Source: Candidatus Oscillochloris fontis
Lineage (GTDB): Bacteria > Chloroflexota > Chloroflexia > Chloroflexales > Chloroflexaceae
Length of the DNA stretch: 64,000 nt
Direction of reading: 5' to 3'
NCBI RefSeq assembly: GCF_004138135.1
Contig: NZ_RYFD01000001.1
Coordinates: 209,008 to 273,007 of the forward strand
Shown: piece by piece, positions 27,540 through 35,675 of the stretch
How the letters are laid out: each line of letters starts with the position of its first letter
How positions within the stretch are numbered: position 1 is the first letter of the stretch
The notes under the pieces: generated by a model
What the model was told of the DNA's origin: nothing
The model's input: the letters and a program-made list of their open reading frames with translations, nothing else
Databases searched by the model: none
Made by a program: the position numbers and the translations under genes

Positions 27540-28238
27540 CTACTCTGATTTCTCCGACGTTGGGCCATCTTCAGCGGTGGCCTCGGTTCCGGTTGTTCCT
27601 GGCTCAACGGCATCCGGCACTGCGGGGCGTGGTCGTAGGTGGCCTAGTGAGCCGGTGTCGTTGAAGGCGAGGAGGCGCGGCCCCATCCGCCCAAACTGGA
27701 GGGCGGTAAGCGAGCACGGCTCGATCACTAACCGCTGGAAGAGATCAATATGGATTCCAATGTAGTAGGCAACCGCGAGTTTGATCAGATCGGCATGTGA
27801 GCAGATGCCGATGATCGTTTCAGGATGTTGACTGCGTAGACCATCAATCGCCTGCACCACCCGCATTTGCGCTTCGCCGAGGGTTTCGCCGTTGGGGAAG
27901 CGCGTTCCGCTGGGGTAGAACTGCACCCCTGGCCACAGTTCGTGACGGGCGAGTTCCTTCAGTTCGCCCCCTTGCCATTCACCATAGCGCACTTCGCCAA
28001 GTTGCTCAACCAACCGTAATGGCAGGCTGCGCGGATGCGCTAGGGCACTGGCGGTCTCAACACAGCGCTCCAACGGACTCGTGTAGATCGCGGCAATCGG
28101 TAGATCGCCCAGCCGCTCACTCAGTGCCAACGCCTGTTGCTGGCCCTCGGTATTCAGATGCACTCCGGGCGTCCACCCGGCTAGTCGCCCATGAACCCAG
28201 TCGTTTGTCCCATGCCGTATCAGCAGTACTTGGGTCAC
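27540..28238 (-). CDS. Histidine phosphatase (phosphoglycerate mutase superfamily, MSMEG_4193 type)
   Basis: A 232-residue histidine-phosphatase-superfamily protein. The catalytic LIRHGTNDW lies at residues 6-14, the ERCVETASAL block near 59 and the second catalytic His region ICSHADLI near 148. The last 45 residues are an acidic tail. Such enzymes remove phosphate groups through a phospho-His; the substrate of this subgroup is not known. It is the first gene of a minus-strand run with DUF3090 (two-base gap) and SCO1664. In mycobacteria the equivalent trio is, as I recall, close to the mycothiol gene mshC; whether it relates to thiols here is not known. Confidence 0.87.
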   Translation of the reverse strand: MTQVLLIRHGTNDWVHGRLAGWTPGVHLNTEGQQQALALSERLGDLPIAAIYTSPLERCVETASALAHPRSLPLRLVEQLGEVRYGEWQGGELKELARHELWPGVQFYPSGTRFPNGETLGEAQMRVVQAIDGLRSQHPETIIGICSHADLIKLAVAYYIGIHIDLFQRLVIEPCSLTALQFGRMGPRLLAFNDTGSLGHLRPRPAVPDAVEPGTTGTEATAEDGPTSEKSE

Positions 28239-28317
28239 GGTTGGCTCCTTCGCTCCCGAACATCTCTATTTTGGCAATACCGCATACGTAACGCTGTGAT
28301 CTGCTCTACTGCCTATT

Positions 28318-28356
28318 TTGTTATGGTTTGGCGGCAAAGCCGCCAAACCATAACAA
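28318..28356. terminator. Perfect 18-bp hairpin, GGCGGC-core repeat family
   Basis: Arms TTGTTATGGTTTGGCGGC and GCCGCCAAACCATAACAA around AAA form a perfect stem. GGGGCTGCACCCC, a second small hairpin of the family, follows at about 28370. It lies between two divergent genes, so it is a repeat rather than a clear terminator of either. Relatives: 41365, 52190, 55175 and 57639. Confidence 0.7.
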
Positions 28357-28458
28357 AGATCAAGGTTCGGGGCTGCACCCCAAAGTTGGTACCCTTATGC
28401 TTCCATTCAGATCCATGATACCATATTTGTTGGGCGATTTTTGATATAATGGAGACCT

Positions 28459-29430
28459 ATGCTCCACAGCCCTGATCACCACGATATCCATTTCTCCTTC
28501 CCCCACGGGCTGATTCGCCGCCTGCGTCGCTTACGCTTTGGCTCCAATTGGTTGTGGGCGGGTGGGCTGGCTGCGTTGTTCGCCGTTCTCACCATTCTGT
28601 ATGGCGGATGGCGTGCGTTACTGGCGCTATTTGCAGCCGCAGGTGCGACGATCCTCTATGCGTTGCATATCGAGCCGACCTGTCCGCATTTGGAGCGCCG
28701 TGATCTCTTCTTCCCCAACTTGCCGCCGGGTTTAGAGGGTTTGCGGATTGGCCACCTGAGCGATCTCCATATTGGCCACCGTTTTGCCGCGCAGAATACG
28801 CGCTGGGCGGTGGCCCAGATGCTCCGCGAGCAGCCCGATCTGCTGGTGATCACCGGCGATCTGGTGAGTTATGCGCGTAATATCGTCGATCTGCCCGATC
28901 TGCTGCGCCCGCTTCACGCTCCCCTAGGCGTCTTTGCGGTGCCCGGCAACCATGATCGCTGGGAGGGGTTGGAGGAGATCGTCGCTGCCATCCAGCCCCT
29001 GGGGATCGAGTTTCTGATCAACCAGCAGCGCCGCCTTACGTGGCGCGGAACCGAACTGACCCTGGCGGGGGTTGATGATGCCTGGAATGGTCAGATGGAT
29101 CTCGTGGCGGCGCTGGCGGATACCCCGCAGAATCAGTTCAGCATCCTGCTCTGCCACCTGCCCGATATGCTCGAAGCAGCATCGGCGCGGGGTGTCGATC
29201 TGCAACTCTCCGGGCATACCCACGGTGGCCACGTCCATCTTCCCTGGCTCGGCTCGCTGGTGCTGCCGCGCCACGGCTGGCGCTACCCCATCGGCCATGC
29301 CCGCTATGCCCACACCCAGATCTATGTCAGTCGCGGGCTGGGTGGCCTCCCCTTGCGTTTTGGGTGCCGCCCGGAGGCGACGATCCTGACCTTGCGGCGT
29401 CAGCCGTTCACCTCTTCGCGCACCACATAG
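28459..29430 (+). CDS. Membrane-anchored metallophosphoesterase (YkuE-like)
   Basis: A 323-residue protein with an N-terminal cytoplasmic piece, two hydrophobic segments at about 32-65 and the calcineurin-like phosphoesterase motifs in order: LSDLHIGH near 100, ITGDLVS near 132, GNHDRW near 160, and SGHTHGGH near 252. These are the residues that bind the two metal ions. Related YkuE-type enzymes act at the membrane, on lipid-linked or nucleotide substrates. GGAGA four bases before the ATG at 28459 supports the start. The 3' end overlaps by 31 bases the end of the convergent glycosyltransferase gene. The substrate is not known. Confidence 0.88.
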   Translation: MLHSPDHHDIHFSFPHGLIRRLRRLRFGSNWLWAGGLAALFAVLTILYGGWRALLALFAAAGATILYALHIEPTCPHLERRDLFFPNLPPGLEGLRIGHLSDLHIGHRFAAQNTRWAVAQMLREQPDLLVITGDLVSYARNIVDLPDLLRPLHAPLGVFAVPGNHDRWEGLEEIVAAIQPLGIEFLINQQRRLTWRGTELTLAGVDDAWNGQMDLVAALADTPQNQFSILLCHLPDMLEAASARGVDLQLSGHTHGGHVHLPWLGSLVLPRHGWRYPIGHARYAHTQIYVSRGLGGLPLRFGCRPEATILTLRRQPFTSSRTT

Positions 29431-30446
29431 ATCGGCTTTTTCTGGGTCTCGTAATAGGTGCGCATGATCAATTCGCCCATGAGCCCGATCCCAATGAACT
29501 GCACGCCCAGGATGATCAGCAGGACACCCAGGAGCAGCAGTGGCCGCGAACCAATATCGGCATCATAGAGCAGCTTGATGAAGGTCAGATAGAAGCTGAT
29601 CGCGAAGCCGATGAGGATGGAGAGCAAACCCCACAGCCCGAAGATCTGCATGGGGCGGGTGGAGTAGGAGAGTAGGAAGCGCACCGTGATCAGATCGAGC
29701 AGTACGCGGATGGTGCGGCTGATCCCATACTTGGACGTGCCATAGCGGCGCGCTTCGTGATGCACCGGCATTTCGGTCACGGCCACACCCTGCCACGAGG
29801 CGACAGCGGGGATGAAGCGGTGCAATTCACCGTAGAGGTTGATGTTCTTGACGACCTCGCTACGGTAGACCTTGAGCGAGCATCCGTAGTCGTGGAGGTA
29901 GACCCCCGTCACCCACGAGATGAGCCGGTTGGCGATCATCGAGGGCAGTTTGCGGTTGATGAAGGCATCTTGGCGGCGTGCCCGCCATCCACTGACCACA
30001 TCAAAGCCCTCTTCGGCGCGCGCCATCAGTTGCGGGATGTCACGCGGGTCGTTTTGCAGATCAGCATCAATGGTGACAATGTACTCGCCCTGGGCGCGGT
30101 CGAAACCGGCGGCAAAGGCGGCGGTTTGGCCGAAGTTGCGCCGGAAGCGTACCACGCGCAGGCGCGGGTCGCTGCTGGCCAGATCGCGCAGCAGGGCGAA
30201 GCTCTGATCGCGTGACCCATCATCCACCGCGATGATCTCGTAGGGTTGGTTGTAGGCTGTCAGCACCTCGCTCAAACGGGTGTAGAGGTACGGAATGCTC
30301 TCTTCTTCGTTGTAGATCGGGACGACAATCGAGAGCAATAGATGCTCGGTGGTGTGGGCGATATTTGTTGTAGCAACAGGCATGAATGTTCCTGTATAGG
30401 TCTGATTGACTTGGGCTATTGTACGCAAAAGGTGGATGGTTGTCAT
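29400..30446 (-). CDS. Family 2 glycosyltransferase, polyprenyl-phosphate type (ArnC/DPM1-like)
   Basis: A 348-residue membrane glycosyltransferase. The GT-A fold begins with SIVVPIYNEEESIPYLY, followed by IAVDDGSRD, the DADLQNDP metal-binding block and SGWRARRQD. Two transmembrane segments at the C-terminus (about 255-280 and 295-325) match enzymes that move a sugar to undecaprenyl phosphate (ArnC, GtrB, DPM1). The ATG at 30446 overlaps the stop of the upstream GT4 gene (ATGA), which suggests coupling, but an internal ATG at 30383 has ACAGGA upstream and removes 21 unconserved residues. The sugar is unknown. It may supply lipid-linked sugar for cell-surface glycans together with the neighbouring GT4. 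Confidence 0.88.
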   Translation of the reverse strand: MTTIHLLRTIAQVNQTYTGTFMPVATTNIAHTTEHLLLSIVVPIYNEEESIPYLYTRLSEVLTAYNQPYEIIAVDDGSRDQSFALLRDLASSDPRLRVVRFRRNFGQTAAFAAGFDRAQGEYIVTIDADLQNDPRDIPQLMARAEEGFDVVSGWRARRQDAFINRKLPSMIANRLISWVTGVYLHDYGCSLKVYRSEVVKNINLYGELHRFIPAVASWQGVAVTEMPVHHEARRYGTSKYGISRTIRVLLDLITVRFLLSYSTRPMQIFGLWGLLSILIGFAISFYLTFIKLLYDADIGSRPLLLLGVLLIILGVQFIGIGLMGELIMRTYYETQKKPIYVVREEVNG

Positions 30447-31543
30447 ATTGCGTGCTCATACACCGCCAGCGTCTGTTCGGCTGTGCGTTGCCAACTAAAC
30501 TGGGCGGCCCGCGCTAACCCGCGTCTGCGCAGATCCTCGCGCAAGGCGGACTGATCGAGCAGATCGGTTAGCCCCCGCGTCATCGCGCCCACATCCCACG
30601 GGTTGACGAGCAGTGCCGCATTGCCGACGACTTCGGGCATGCTGCTGGTATTGCTACACAGTACGGGTGTCCCGCAGGCCAGCGCCTCTAGCGGTGGCAA
30701 CCCGAAGCCTTCATAGGTAGAGACAAAGGCGAAGCATGTGGCGGCGCTGTAGAGTGCGGGCAGATCAGCGTCGGCGACGTTGGGTACACGCAGTATACGG
30801 GTGGCTTGCGCGGCCAGTAGCCGATCCAGTTCGGGGTGGTGGGGATCGTGATGACCGGCGAGGACGAGGGTGGATGCAGGATGATCCACGGCAGCCCAGG
30901 CACGCACGAGTCGCTCTAGGTTCTTGTGCGGTTTGTTGGAACCCAGGTAGAGCACATATTGATCGGGCAGGTTGTAGCGTCTGCGCACCTCCGCACACAC
31001 CTCTGCTGGTTGTGGGCAGAAGCGTGATCCGGCGGCCAAGGGTGTCACCGCGATGCGCTCAGGGGCGATGCGGTAGTGTTGGTGCAGATCGTATCGGGTG
31101 GCCTCAGAGATGCTGATCAGCATGGTCGAGTGCTGCACTGCTAAGCCCAATAGCACCCGGTAGAGCAGCCGCCCGCGCCAGGTGAGTTGGTGTGGGAAGT
31201 GTCGCCCCAGCAGATCATAGATGGTGGTGACACTGGGGCATATTTGGCCCAGGTAGGGGCGGACGAAGTAGGGGGCGTGGAAGAGATCGAGGCCCAACTG
31301 ACGGATGCGCAGGGGCAGTTCGATCTGTTGGCGAGGCGAAAAGGGGCTGGAACGGAGCGCTACGAACGTCACCCCCGGCAAGGTTGTAAGGTGGTAGCGC
31401 ATTGCCGGGGGCAGTGGATTGTAGAAGATCGCCAACTGGTGGCCGTGATCGAGGTGGCCCAAAGTGTGGATCAGGCTGGTGATATAGCGCCCAATCCCAG
31501 GAAAATGATCCCCGATACAGCGGGCATCAATACCGATACGCAT
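30443..31543 (-). CDS. Family 4 glycosyltransferase (GT-B fold)
   Basis: A 366-residue glycosyltransferase. The N-terminus MRIGIDARCIGDHFPGIGRY is the usual GT4 opening with a Gly-rich acceptor loop. The second half has YVLYLGSNKPHKNLERLV, a nucleotide-sugar binding stretch, and EGFGLPPLEALACGTPV near residue 285 with the E-x7-E motif. Such enzymes transfer a nucleotide-activated sugar, often mannose or glucose, to a glycan at the inner face of the membrane. It starts eight bases after the HEAT-repeat gene and overlaps the next glycosyltransferase by four bases, so the three read as one unit. The donor and acceptor cannot be told from sequence. Confidence 0.9.
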   Translation of the reverse strand: MRIGIDARCIGDHFPGIGRYITSLIHTLGHLDHGHQLAIFYNPLPPAMRYHLTTLPGVTFVALRSSPFSPRQQIELPLRIRQLGLDLFHAPYFVRPYLGQICPSVTTIYDLLGRHFPHQLTWRGRLLYRVLLGLAVQHSTMLISISEATRYDLHQHYRIAPERIAVTPLAAGSRFCPQPAEVCAEVRRRYNLPDQYVLYLGSNKPHKNLERLVRAWAAVDHPASTLVLAGHHDPHHPELDRLLAAQATRILRVPNVADADLPALYSAATCFAFVSTYEGFGLPPLEALACGTPVLCSNTSSMPEVVGNAALLVNPWDVGAMTRGLTDLLDQSALREDLRRRGLARAAQFSWQRTAEQTLAVYEHAI

Positions 31544-31551
31544 CGTAGCGG

Positions 31552-32214
31552 CTACTGATCAGGATTCTCGGCCTGCTGCACGATCTCGCTGGCGCGGGAA
31601 AACTCCGCACCATGGTCGGGGCTACTTAAAGAGTTATCTAGCTCGGCAATTGCCCGCAGCGCACTTTCACTGACCGCCGCGCCCCAGGTGGTGACGCCGG
31701 TATCATTCTCGGCCACGTCACGCAGCGCCATCACCGCATCGGGAACATGCAGATCGATAATCGCCCGACACGCCTCATAGCGCACATCTGGTTCGGGGTG
31801 GCGCATGGCCGTGACGAGCGGGTGGTAGGCGCGTGGATCGCCGATCTTGCCGAGGGCCCGCGCCGCCCGCGCCGCCACATGGGCATCTCGGTCAGTCAGG
31901 CCGACGAGTAACTGGGTGAGCGCCCGTGCCTCCCCGACGACTCCGAGTACCCGGATGGCTTCGATACGCATGGCGATGTCATCACCTTCGACCATATGCA
32001 GCAGCGAGGGCAGTGCTGGTGCGCCAATAACACCCAGTACCCAGGCGGCACGCTTGCGCAGTTCCTGTTCGGGCGAAGCAAGCAGATCGATCAGCGGATC
32101 TACTGCCAGTTCACCCAGTACTCCTAGTCCAAAGGCGGCCTGAATACGCCGGAACTCATCATCCGCACAGAGATCGTTGATCAGTCCGCTGATTGCCTCT
32201 GGTACTTGGTTCAT
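31552..32214 (-). CDS. HEAT-repeat (PBS-lyase-like) protein
   Basis: A 220-residue all-helical protein made of about five HEAT-like repeats of 31 residues; examples are QAAFGLGVLGELAVDPLIDL, KRAAWVLGVIGAPALPSLL and ARAARALGKIGDPRAYHPL. Repeats of this type (PF13646/PBS lyase HEAT-like) give a curved scaffold for protein contacts; no catalytic residues are present. An acidic C-terminal tail follows. It is the first gene of a unit with two glycosyltransferases (eight-base gap to the next). Upstream is copy 3 of the GTAGGGGCGAAGC element. A partner cannot be named. A second such protein lies at 54181-55077. Confidence 0.85.
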   Translation of the reverse strand: MNQVPEAISGLINDLCADDEFRRIQAAFGLGVLGELAVDPLIDLLASPEQELRKRAAWVLGVIGAPALPSLLHMVEGDDIAMRIEAIRVLGVVGEARALTQLLVGLTDRDAHVAARAARALGKIGDPRAYHPLVTAMRHPEPDVRYEACRAIIDLHVPDAVMALRDVAENDTGVTTWGAAVSESALRAIAELDNSLSSPDHGAEFSRASEIVQQAENPDQ

Positions 32215-32243
32215 ATCATGCTCACTTGCTTAACATACGCGAG

Positions 32244-32318
32244 GTAGGGGTAAAGCATCGCCTACCATATTGATCTGGGGAACACGAATTCGTTTGGTGG
32301 GCGATGCTTCGCCTTTAC
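32244..32318. repeat. Short inverted-repeat element, GTAGGGGCGAAGCATCGCC family, copy 3 (diverged)
   Basis: Ends GTAGGGGTAAAGCATCGCC and GGCGATGCTTCGCCTTTAC: both ends carry the matching changes GGTAAAG and CTTTAC, or nearly so. It lies between the HEAT-repeat gene and the stop of the RmlD-like gene, which begins one base away. Confidence 0.8.
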
Positions 32319-33200
32319 TTATTTCGTTATCGTATCAGTATGACTGATCCTGAGCGGCTGTGCAAGTACTTCGCGTACCCCGCGCAGGCGGGCCTGCAAC
32401 AATGCCTGGGCACGTGCGATGTCGAGGGTGCAGTTACGTGGGCGGCGAACGGGCAGATCGGCACTCCGGCCAGATGGGATCTGATCGGGGTTAGCGCCTA
32501 GTGCCTGGGCCAACAGACACCCCAGTTCATAACGGCTCACCCGGTCGGCTCCGGCGATATTGAGTACCCCGGCATGTTCCGTATTGAGCAACTCGATTAG
32601 TGCGCTGGCTAGGTCATCCACGAAGATCGGGCAGCGATACTCATCACTAAAGAGGCGGTCGCTACTCTGACCCGCCGCGATCTCAAGTGTGAAGCGGGTC
32701 TGGCGATCAAGTGGCTGAAAACCATAGATGAGCGAGGTTCGCACGATGGTCGCCGCCGGATAGGCGCCACGCACCAGGGTTTCCGCCAGCGCCTTGGCTT
32801 CGCCATAGGCACTGATCGGGTTGGGCGGATCGTCTTCGGTGTAGGGGCCAGGCTGTTCGCCATCAAAAATGACATCACTCGACATGTGGATGAGGCGTGC
32901 GCTCAATGTGGCGGCCACCTCTGCGACAATGCCACTGCCATAGCCGGTGATTGCCAGTAGATCGGGTTCATACTGCACAAAGGCGGTATGGATGATCGCC
33001 GTAGGTTGAAAGGCATCCAGGATCGCCCGCACCGCATCGGGGTCGCGCAGATCCATCCGTGCCCACGCCACCTGCGGGAAGGCACTCGGTGGCTGGTGTA
33101 GGTAACTCGCACCCACATGGGCACCACGTGGCACAAGCAGGCGCAGCAGCGCCGTGCCCAAATAACCCGTCCCGCCGGTTATGAAGATCCGCTCAGCCAT
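32319..33200 (-). CDS. RmlD-like NAD(P)-dependent sugar reductase / epimerase (SDR)
   Basis: A 293-residue extended short-chain dehydrogenase. The N-terminal GGTGYLGTALL is the dinucleotide-binding loop; PTAIIHTAF and MSSDVIFDGEQPGPY, then NPISAYGEAKALAE (Tyr-x3-Lys catalytic pair as YGEAK) follow the dTDP-4-dehydrorhamnose reductase pattern. Enzymes of this group reduce keto-sugars such as dTDP-4-keto-rhamnose; some are methionine adenosyltransferase regulatory-type proteins, so the substrate is not fixed. I chose the ATG at 33200, which follows GGGGATG; a longer frame runs into the repeat at 33212-33285. No other rhamnose genes are near. Confidence 0.82.
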   Translation of the reverse strand: MAERIFITGGTGYLGTALLRLLVPRGAHVGASYLHQPPSAFPQVAWARMDLRDPDAVRAILDAFQPTAIIHTAFVQYEPDLLAITGYGSGIVAEVAATLSARLIHMSSDVIFDGEQPGPYTEDDPPNPISAYGEAKALAETLVRGAYPAATIVRTSLIYGFQPLDRQTRFTLEIAAGQSSDRLFSDEYRCPIFVDDLASALIELLNTEHAGVLNIAGADRVSRYELGCLLAQALGANPDQIPSGRSADLPVRRPRNCTLDIARAQALLQARLRGVREVLAQPLRISHTDTITK

Positions 33201-33211
33201 AACATCCCCAA

Positions 33212-33285
33212 GTAGGGGCGAAGCATCGCCCTTCAACAGATTTCGTGTTGTCCATGCCACATGCTGGGTAATGCTTCGCCCCTAC
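33212..33285. repeat. Short inverted-repeat element, GTAGGGGCGAAGCATCGCC family, copy 4
   Basis: Ends GTAGGGGCGAAGCATCGCC and a slightly changed TAATGCTTCGCCCCTAC. It fills the gap between rnc and the RmlD-like gene. Confidence 0.82.
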
Positions 33286-33303
33286 ATGACATATCCATCA
33301 ACG

Positions 33304-34047
33304 CTATTTGCTCACCGTTTCGGCAGGGGATTCGAGGCGATTCAGCGCCTCACGCGCAGCGGCCTGAGCGGCAGCCTGCTTACTCGTCCCAACCCCAACC
33401 CCATAGCGCACCTCATCAATCACCACCTCCATGGTGAATTCACGCTGGTGATCGGGGCCAGAGACATCCACCATGCGGTAAGTTGGGGTACGATTGAAGC
33501 GGGCCTGGGCCTGTTCTTGCAGCCGGGTACGGTAATCCATCTCATCGCTACCACTTAGCACGATCAGGATCTGGTGTTCAAAGAAGGGCGTAATGAAAAC
33601 CCGCACCGCATCAAGCCCCTGATCAAGATAGATCGCACCGAGCAGGGCTTCAAAGACATCGGCGAGCAGCGCCGGGCGATTGCGTGCGGTGGGGGTATCC
33701 TCCCCCCGGCTAATCTTAATATGCCGCCCCAGATCGAGGTTGCGTGCAAACCCGGCCAGCGTATTGGTCTTGACCAGTGCTGCCCGCAGGTAGGTCAACT
33801 CACCCTCGGTACGGTCGGGGAAGTTGGCATACAGCCATGCGGCGCTCAGGAAATTGAGCACCGCATCGCCGAGAAACTCCAGCCGCTCATTCGATTCCTT
33901 GGGGCGATTGCGCTCTGGGTGTTCGTGAATGAACGAACGATGCACAAAGGCGCGGGTAAAGAGTTCTTCGTCGTTAAAGCGGATACCAAGTTGTTGCTGT
34001 AGTTCGTCCAAGGTTGCACATTGCCGTATAGTGTAGGGGCGAAGCAT
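33304..34047 (-). CDS. rnc: Ribonuclease III
   Basis: About 247 residues. The nuclease domain has the signature NERLEFLGDAVLNF near residue 51 and DVFEALLGAIYLDQG near 125, with the Glu and Asp residues that bind Mg. A double-stranded RNA binding domain closes the protein (DYRTRLQEQAQARFNRTPTY to GVGTSKQAAAQAAAREAL). It processes rRNA precursors and other duplex RNA. The start is unusual: no ATG or GTG lies between the conserved domain and the inverted-repeat element at 34033-34103, so the ATG I use (34047) lies inside that element and gives an MLRPYT start; ATG at 34056 and TTG near 34009 are alternatives. fabF lies upstream, the common bacterial order. Confidence 0.92.
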   Translation of the reverse strand: MLRPYTIRQCATLDELQQQLGIRFNDEELFTRAFVHRSFIHEHPERNRPKESNERLEFLGDAVLNFLSAAWLYANFPDRTEGELTYLRAALVKTNTLAGFARNLDLGRHIKISRGEDTPTARNRPALLADVFEALLGAIYLDQGLDAVRVFITPFFEHQILIVLSGSDEMDYRTRLQEQAQARFNRTPTYRMVDVSGPDHQREFTMEVVIDEVRYGVGVGTSKQAAAQAAAREALNRLESPAETVSK

Positions 34048-34103
34048 CGCCCTCATAGAGCCAGAGAATGATGGTTTGCTTGGTAGCGATGCTTCGCCCT
34101 TAC
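34033..34103. repeat. Short inverted-repeat element, GTAGGGGCGAAGCATCGCC family, copy 5, joining fabF to rnc
   Basis: The left end GTAGGGGCGAAGCATCGCC (34033) codes in reverse for the likely start of rnc; the right end GCGATGCTTCGCCCTTAC contains in reverse the TAA stop of fabF (34100-34102). The element therefore spans the whole fabF-rnc junction. Confidence 0.85.
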
Positions 34104-35332
34104 GGAATCTGACGGAAAATCAGCGAGACATTATGCCCACCAAAGCCAAATGAGTTGCTCATTGCGGCGCGGATCGTGGCCGGGCGGGGCGTATTGGGCA
34201 CGTAATCGAGATCGCAGGCGGGGTCGGGTTGCTGGAGGTTGATGGTGGCGGGCAACAGGCCATGCTGCATCGCCAAAATACAGACCAACGACTCCATCGC
34301 GCCTGCGGCACCGAGCAGGTGACCAAACTGCGACTTGCTCGAACTGACGGGCGGAGCCTGCTCGCGCCCGCCAAAGACCGTGCGAACCGCAGCGGACTCA
34401 ACCGGGTCGCCAGCGGAGGTGGAGGTTGCGTGGGCGTTAATATAGTCAATCTCGTCGGGCTGCATAGTGGCGTGGCGCATGGCGAGGCGCAGCGCACGGG
34501 CAACGCCACCCTCATCCACGCTGGTGATATGCACCGCATCGGAGGAGGAGCCATAGCCCACCATCTCGGCGAGGATCGTCGCACCCCGGCTGACGGCATA
34601 CTCATAGTCTTCGAGGATCAGGATCGCGCCACCCTCACCCATCACAAAGCCATCGCGGCTCACATCGAAGGGCCGCGAGGCGGTTGCGGGGGAGTCGTTG
34701 CGGGTGGAGAGCGCCTTCATAGAGTTGAAGCCGGCGATCCCAATCGGGGTGATCGAGGCTTCGGCACCGCCCACGATCATCGCCTTGGCCCACCCGCGCC
34801 GGATCGTCTCAGCCGCCTCACCAATCGCGTGGGCGGAACTGGCACATGCCGAGGTGGTGCAGAGGCTGGGGCCGCGTGCCCCACTGAGGATCGAGACATG
34901 CCCAGCGGCGAGGTTAGTGATCATGGCCGGGATGAGGAACGGGCTGACCCGCCCTGGCCCACGGGCACGCAGAATATCCAACTGCTCGCTCAGGGTGGCG
35001 ATGCCACCGATGCCACTCGCCAAAAAGACACCGATCTCATCGCGGTTACTCGCATCAATCACCAAGCCTGACGAGCGCAACGCCTCTTGGGCAGCCGCAA
35101 CCGCAAAATGGACAAAGCGGTCGGTGCGGCGAGCCTCCTTGCGATCCATATAGTTCGTCGGATCGAAGTTGCGCACCTCACCCGCAAACTGGGTATCGAA
35201 GCCAGCGCTGTCAAAGAGCGTGATCGGCCCAATGCCGTTACGAGCCTCGACGATGCCCTGCCAAAGCGTTGGCACATCGTGCCCTAGCGGGCTGATCGCG
35301 CCCATCCCCGTAACAACTACGCGCCGCTCCAT
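34100..35332 (-). CDS. fabF: 3-Oxoacyl-ACP synthase II
   Basis: A 410-residue condensing enzyme. It starts MERRVVVTGMGAISPLG, carries the active-site Cys in TTSACASSAHAIG near residue 164, His in NAHATSTSAGDP near 304 and His in KSQFGHLLGAAG near 340, the Cys-His-His triad of FabF. It extends acyl-ACP with malonyl-ACP in fatty acid synthesis. GGAGG lies eight bases before the ATG at 35332. It is followed by rnc; the acpP gene that often precedes fabF is absent and a small unknown gene takes that place. The TAA stop is contributed by a short inverted-repeat element. Confidence 0.95.
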   Translation of the reverse strand: MERRVVVTGMGAISPLGHDVPTLWQGIVEARNGIGPITLFDSAGFDTQFAGEVRNFDPTNYMDRKEARRTDRFVHFAVAAAQEALRSSGLVIDASNRDEIGVFLASGIGGIATLSEQLDILRARGPGRVSPFLIPAMITNLAAGHVSILSGARGPSLCTTSACASSAHAIGEAAETIRRGWAKAMIVGGAEASITPIGIAGFNSMKALSTRNDSPATASRPFDVSRDGFVMGEGGAILILEDYEYAVSRGATILAEMVGYGSSSDAVHITSVDEGGVARALRLAMRHATMQPDEIDYINAHATSTSAGDPVESAAVRTVFGGREQAPPVSSSKSQFGHLLGAAGAMESLVCILAMQHGLLPATINLQQPDPACDLDYVPNTPRPATIRAAMSNSFGFGGHNVSLIFRQIP

Positions 35333-35347
35333 ACCCTCTGCCTCCTA

Positions 35348-35584
35348 CTAAGATCTGGCGGTTGAATCGTCGGGCATTATACCATGAGGCGTTGTTGCGC
35401 CTTCATCCTTCGCATCCTGTTCCGGTATCTCCTGCCCAGCCTGAAAGATCTGCGCCCAGACGGCAGCCGCTCGCAGATGATCGGCCATGGAGGCACGCGG
35501 GCGCGTTGTTTGGGCCTGGGTCACACAACAGATGCGGCGCATGGTCGGTTTGGGGGGGGCAGGATCGTGGTTGGGGGTATCCAT
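35348..35584 (-). CDS. Small hypothetical protein upstream of fabF
   Basis: A possible 78-residue protein, not recognised. GCGAGG lies six bases before the ATG at 35584 and the stop lies 15 bases before fabF, so it could be the first gene of the fabF-rnc unit. It is Pro/Ala-rich with one probable helix (MADHLRAAAVWAQIFQAG). The length equals that of an acyl carrier protein, and acpP is the usual neighbour here, but there is no DSL motif and no resemblance to ACP. It may be a spurious frame. Confidence 0.4.
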   Translation of the reverse strand: MDTPNHDPAPPKPTMRRICCVTQAQTTRPRASMADHLRAAAVWAQIFQAGQEIPEQDAKDEGATTPHGIMPDDSTARS

Positions 35585-35630
35585 TATGGCCTCGCTTTCA
35601 TTGTGGGGTATCTGGGGTGCATGATACCAC

Positions 35631-35672
35631 GGGCCCGTAGTAGAGACGCAAGATATTGCGTCTCTACGGGCC
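35631..35672. repeat. Palindrome of the GTAGAGACGCAA family
   Basis: The core arms GTAGAGACGCAA (35640-35651) and TTGCGTCTCTAC (35656-35667) surround GATA. The outer bases GGCCCGTAG and CGGGCC continue the symmetry with locus-specific sequence. Relatives lie at 40875-40930 and 45138-45175. Confidence 0.7.
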
Positions 35673-35675
35673 ACC

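Noticed and set aside
28441..28459. Promoter TATAAT just before the metallophosphoesterase gene
   Set aside because: Transcription from it would begin at or after the ribosome-binding site GGAGA, leaving a leaderless message, and no -35 box fits; it is likely a chance match.
35348..35584. acpP gene, expected before fabF
   Set aside because: The small frame has the right length (78 residues) but no DSL motif and no similarity to acyl carrier protein.
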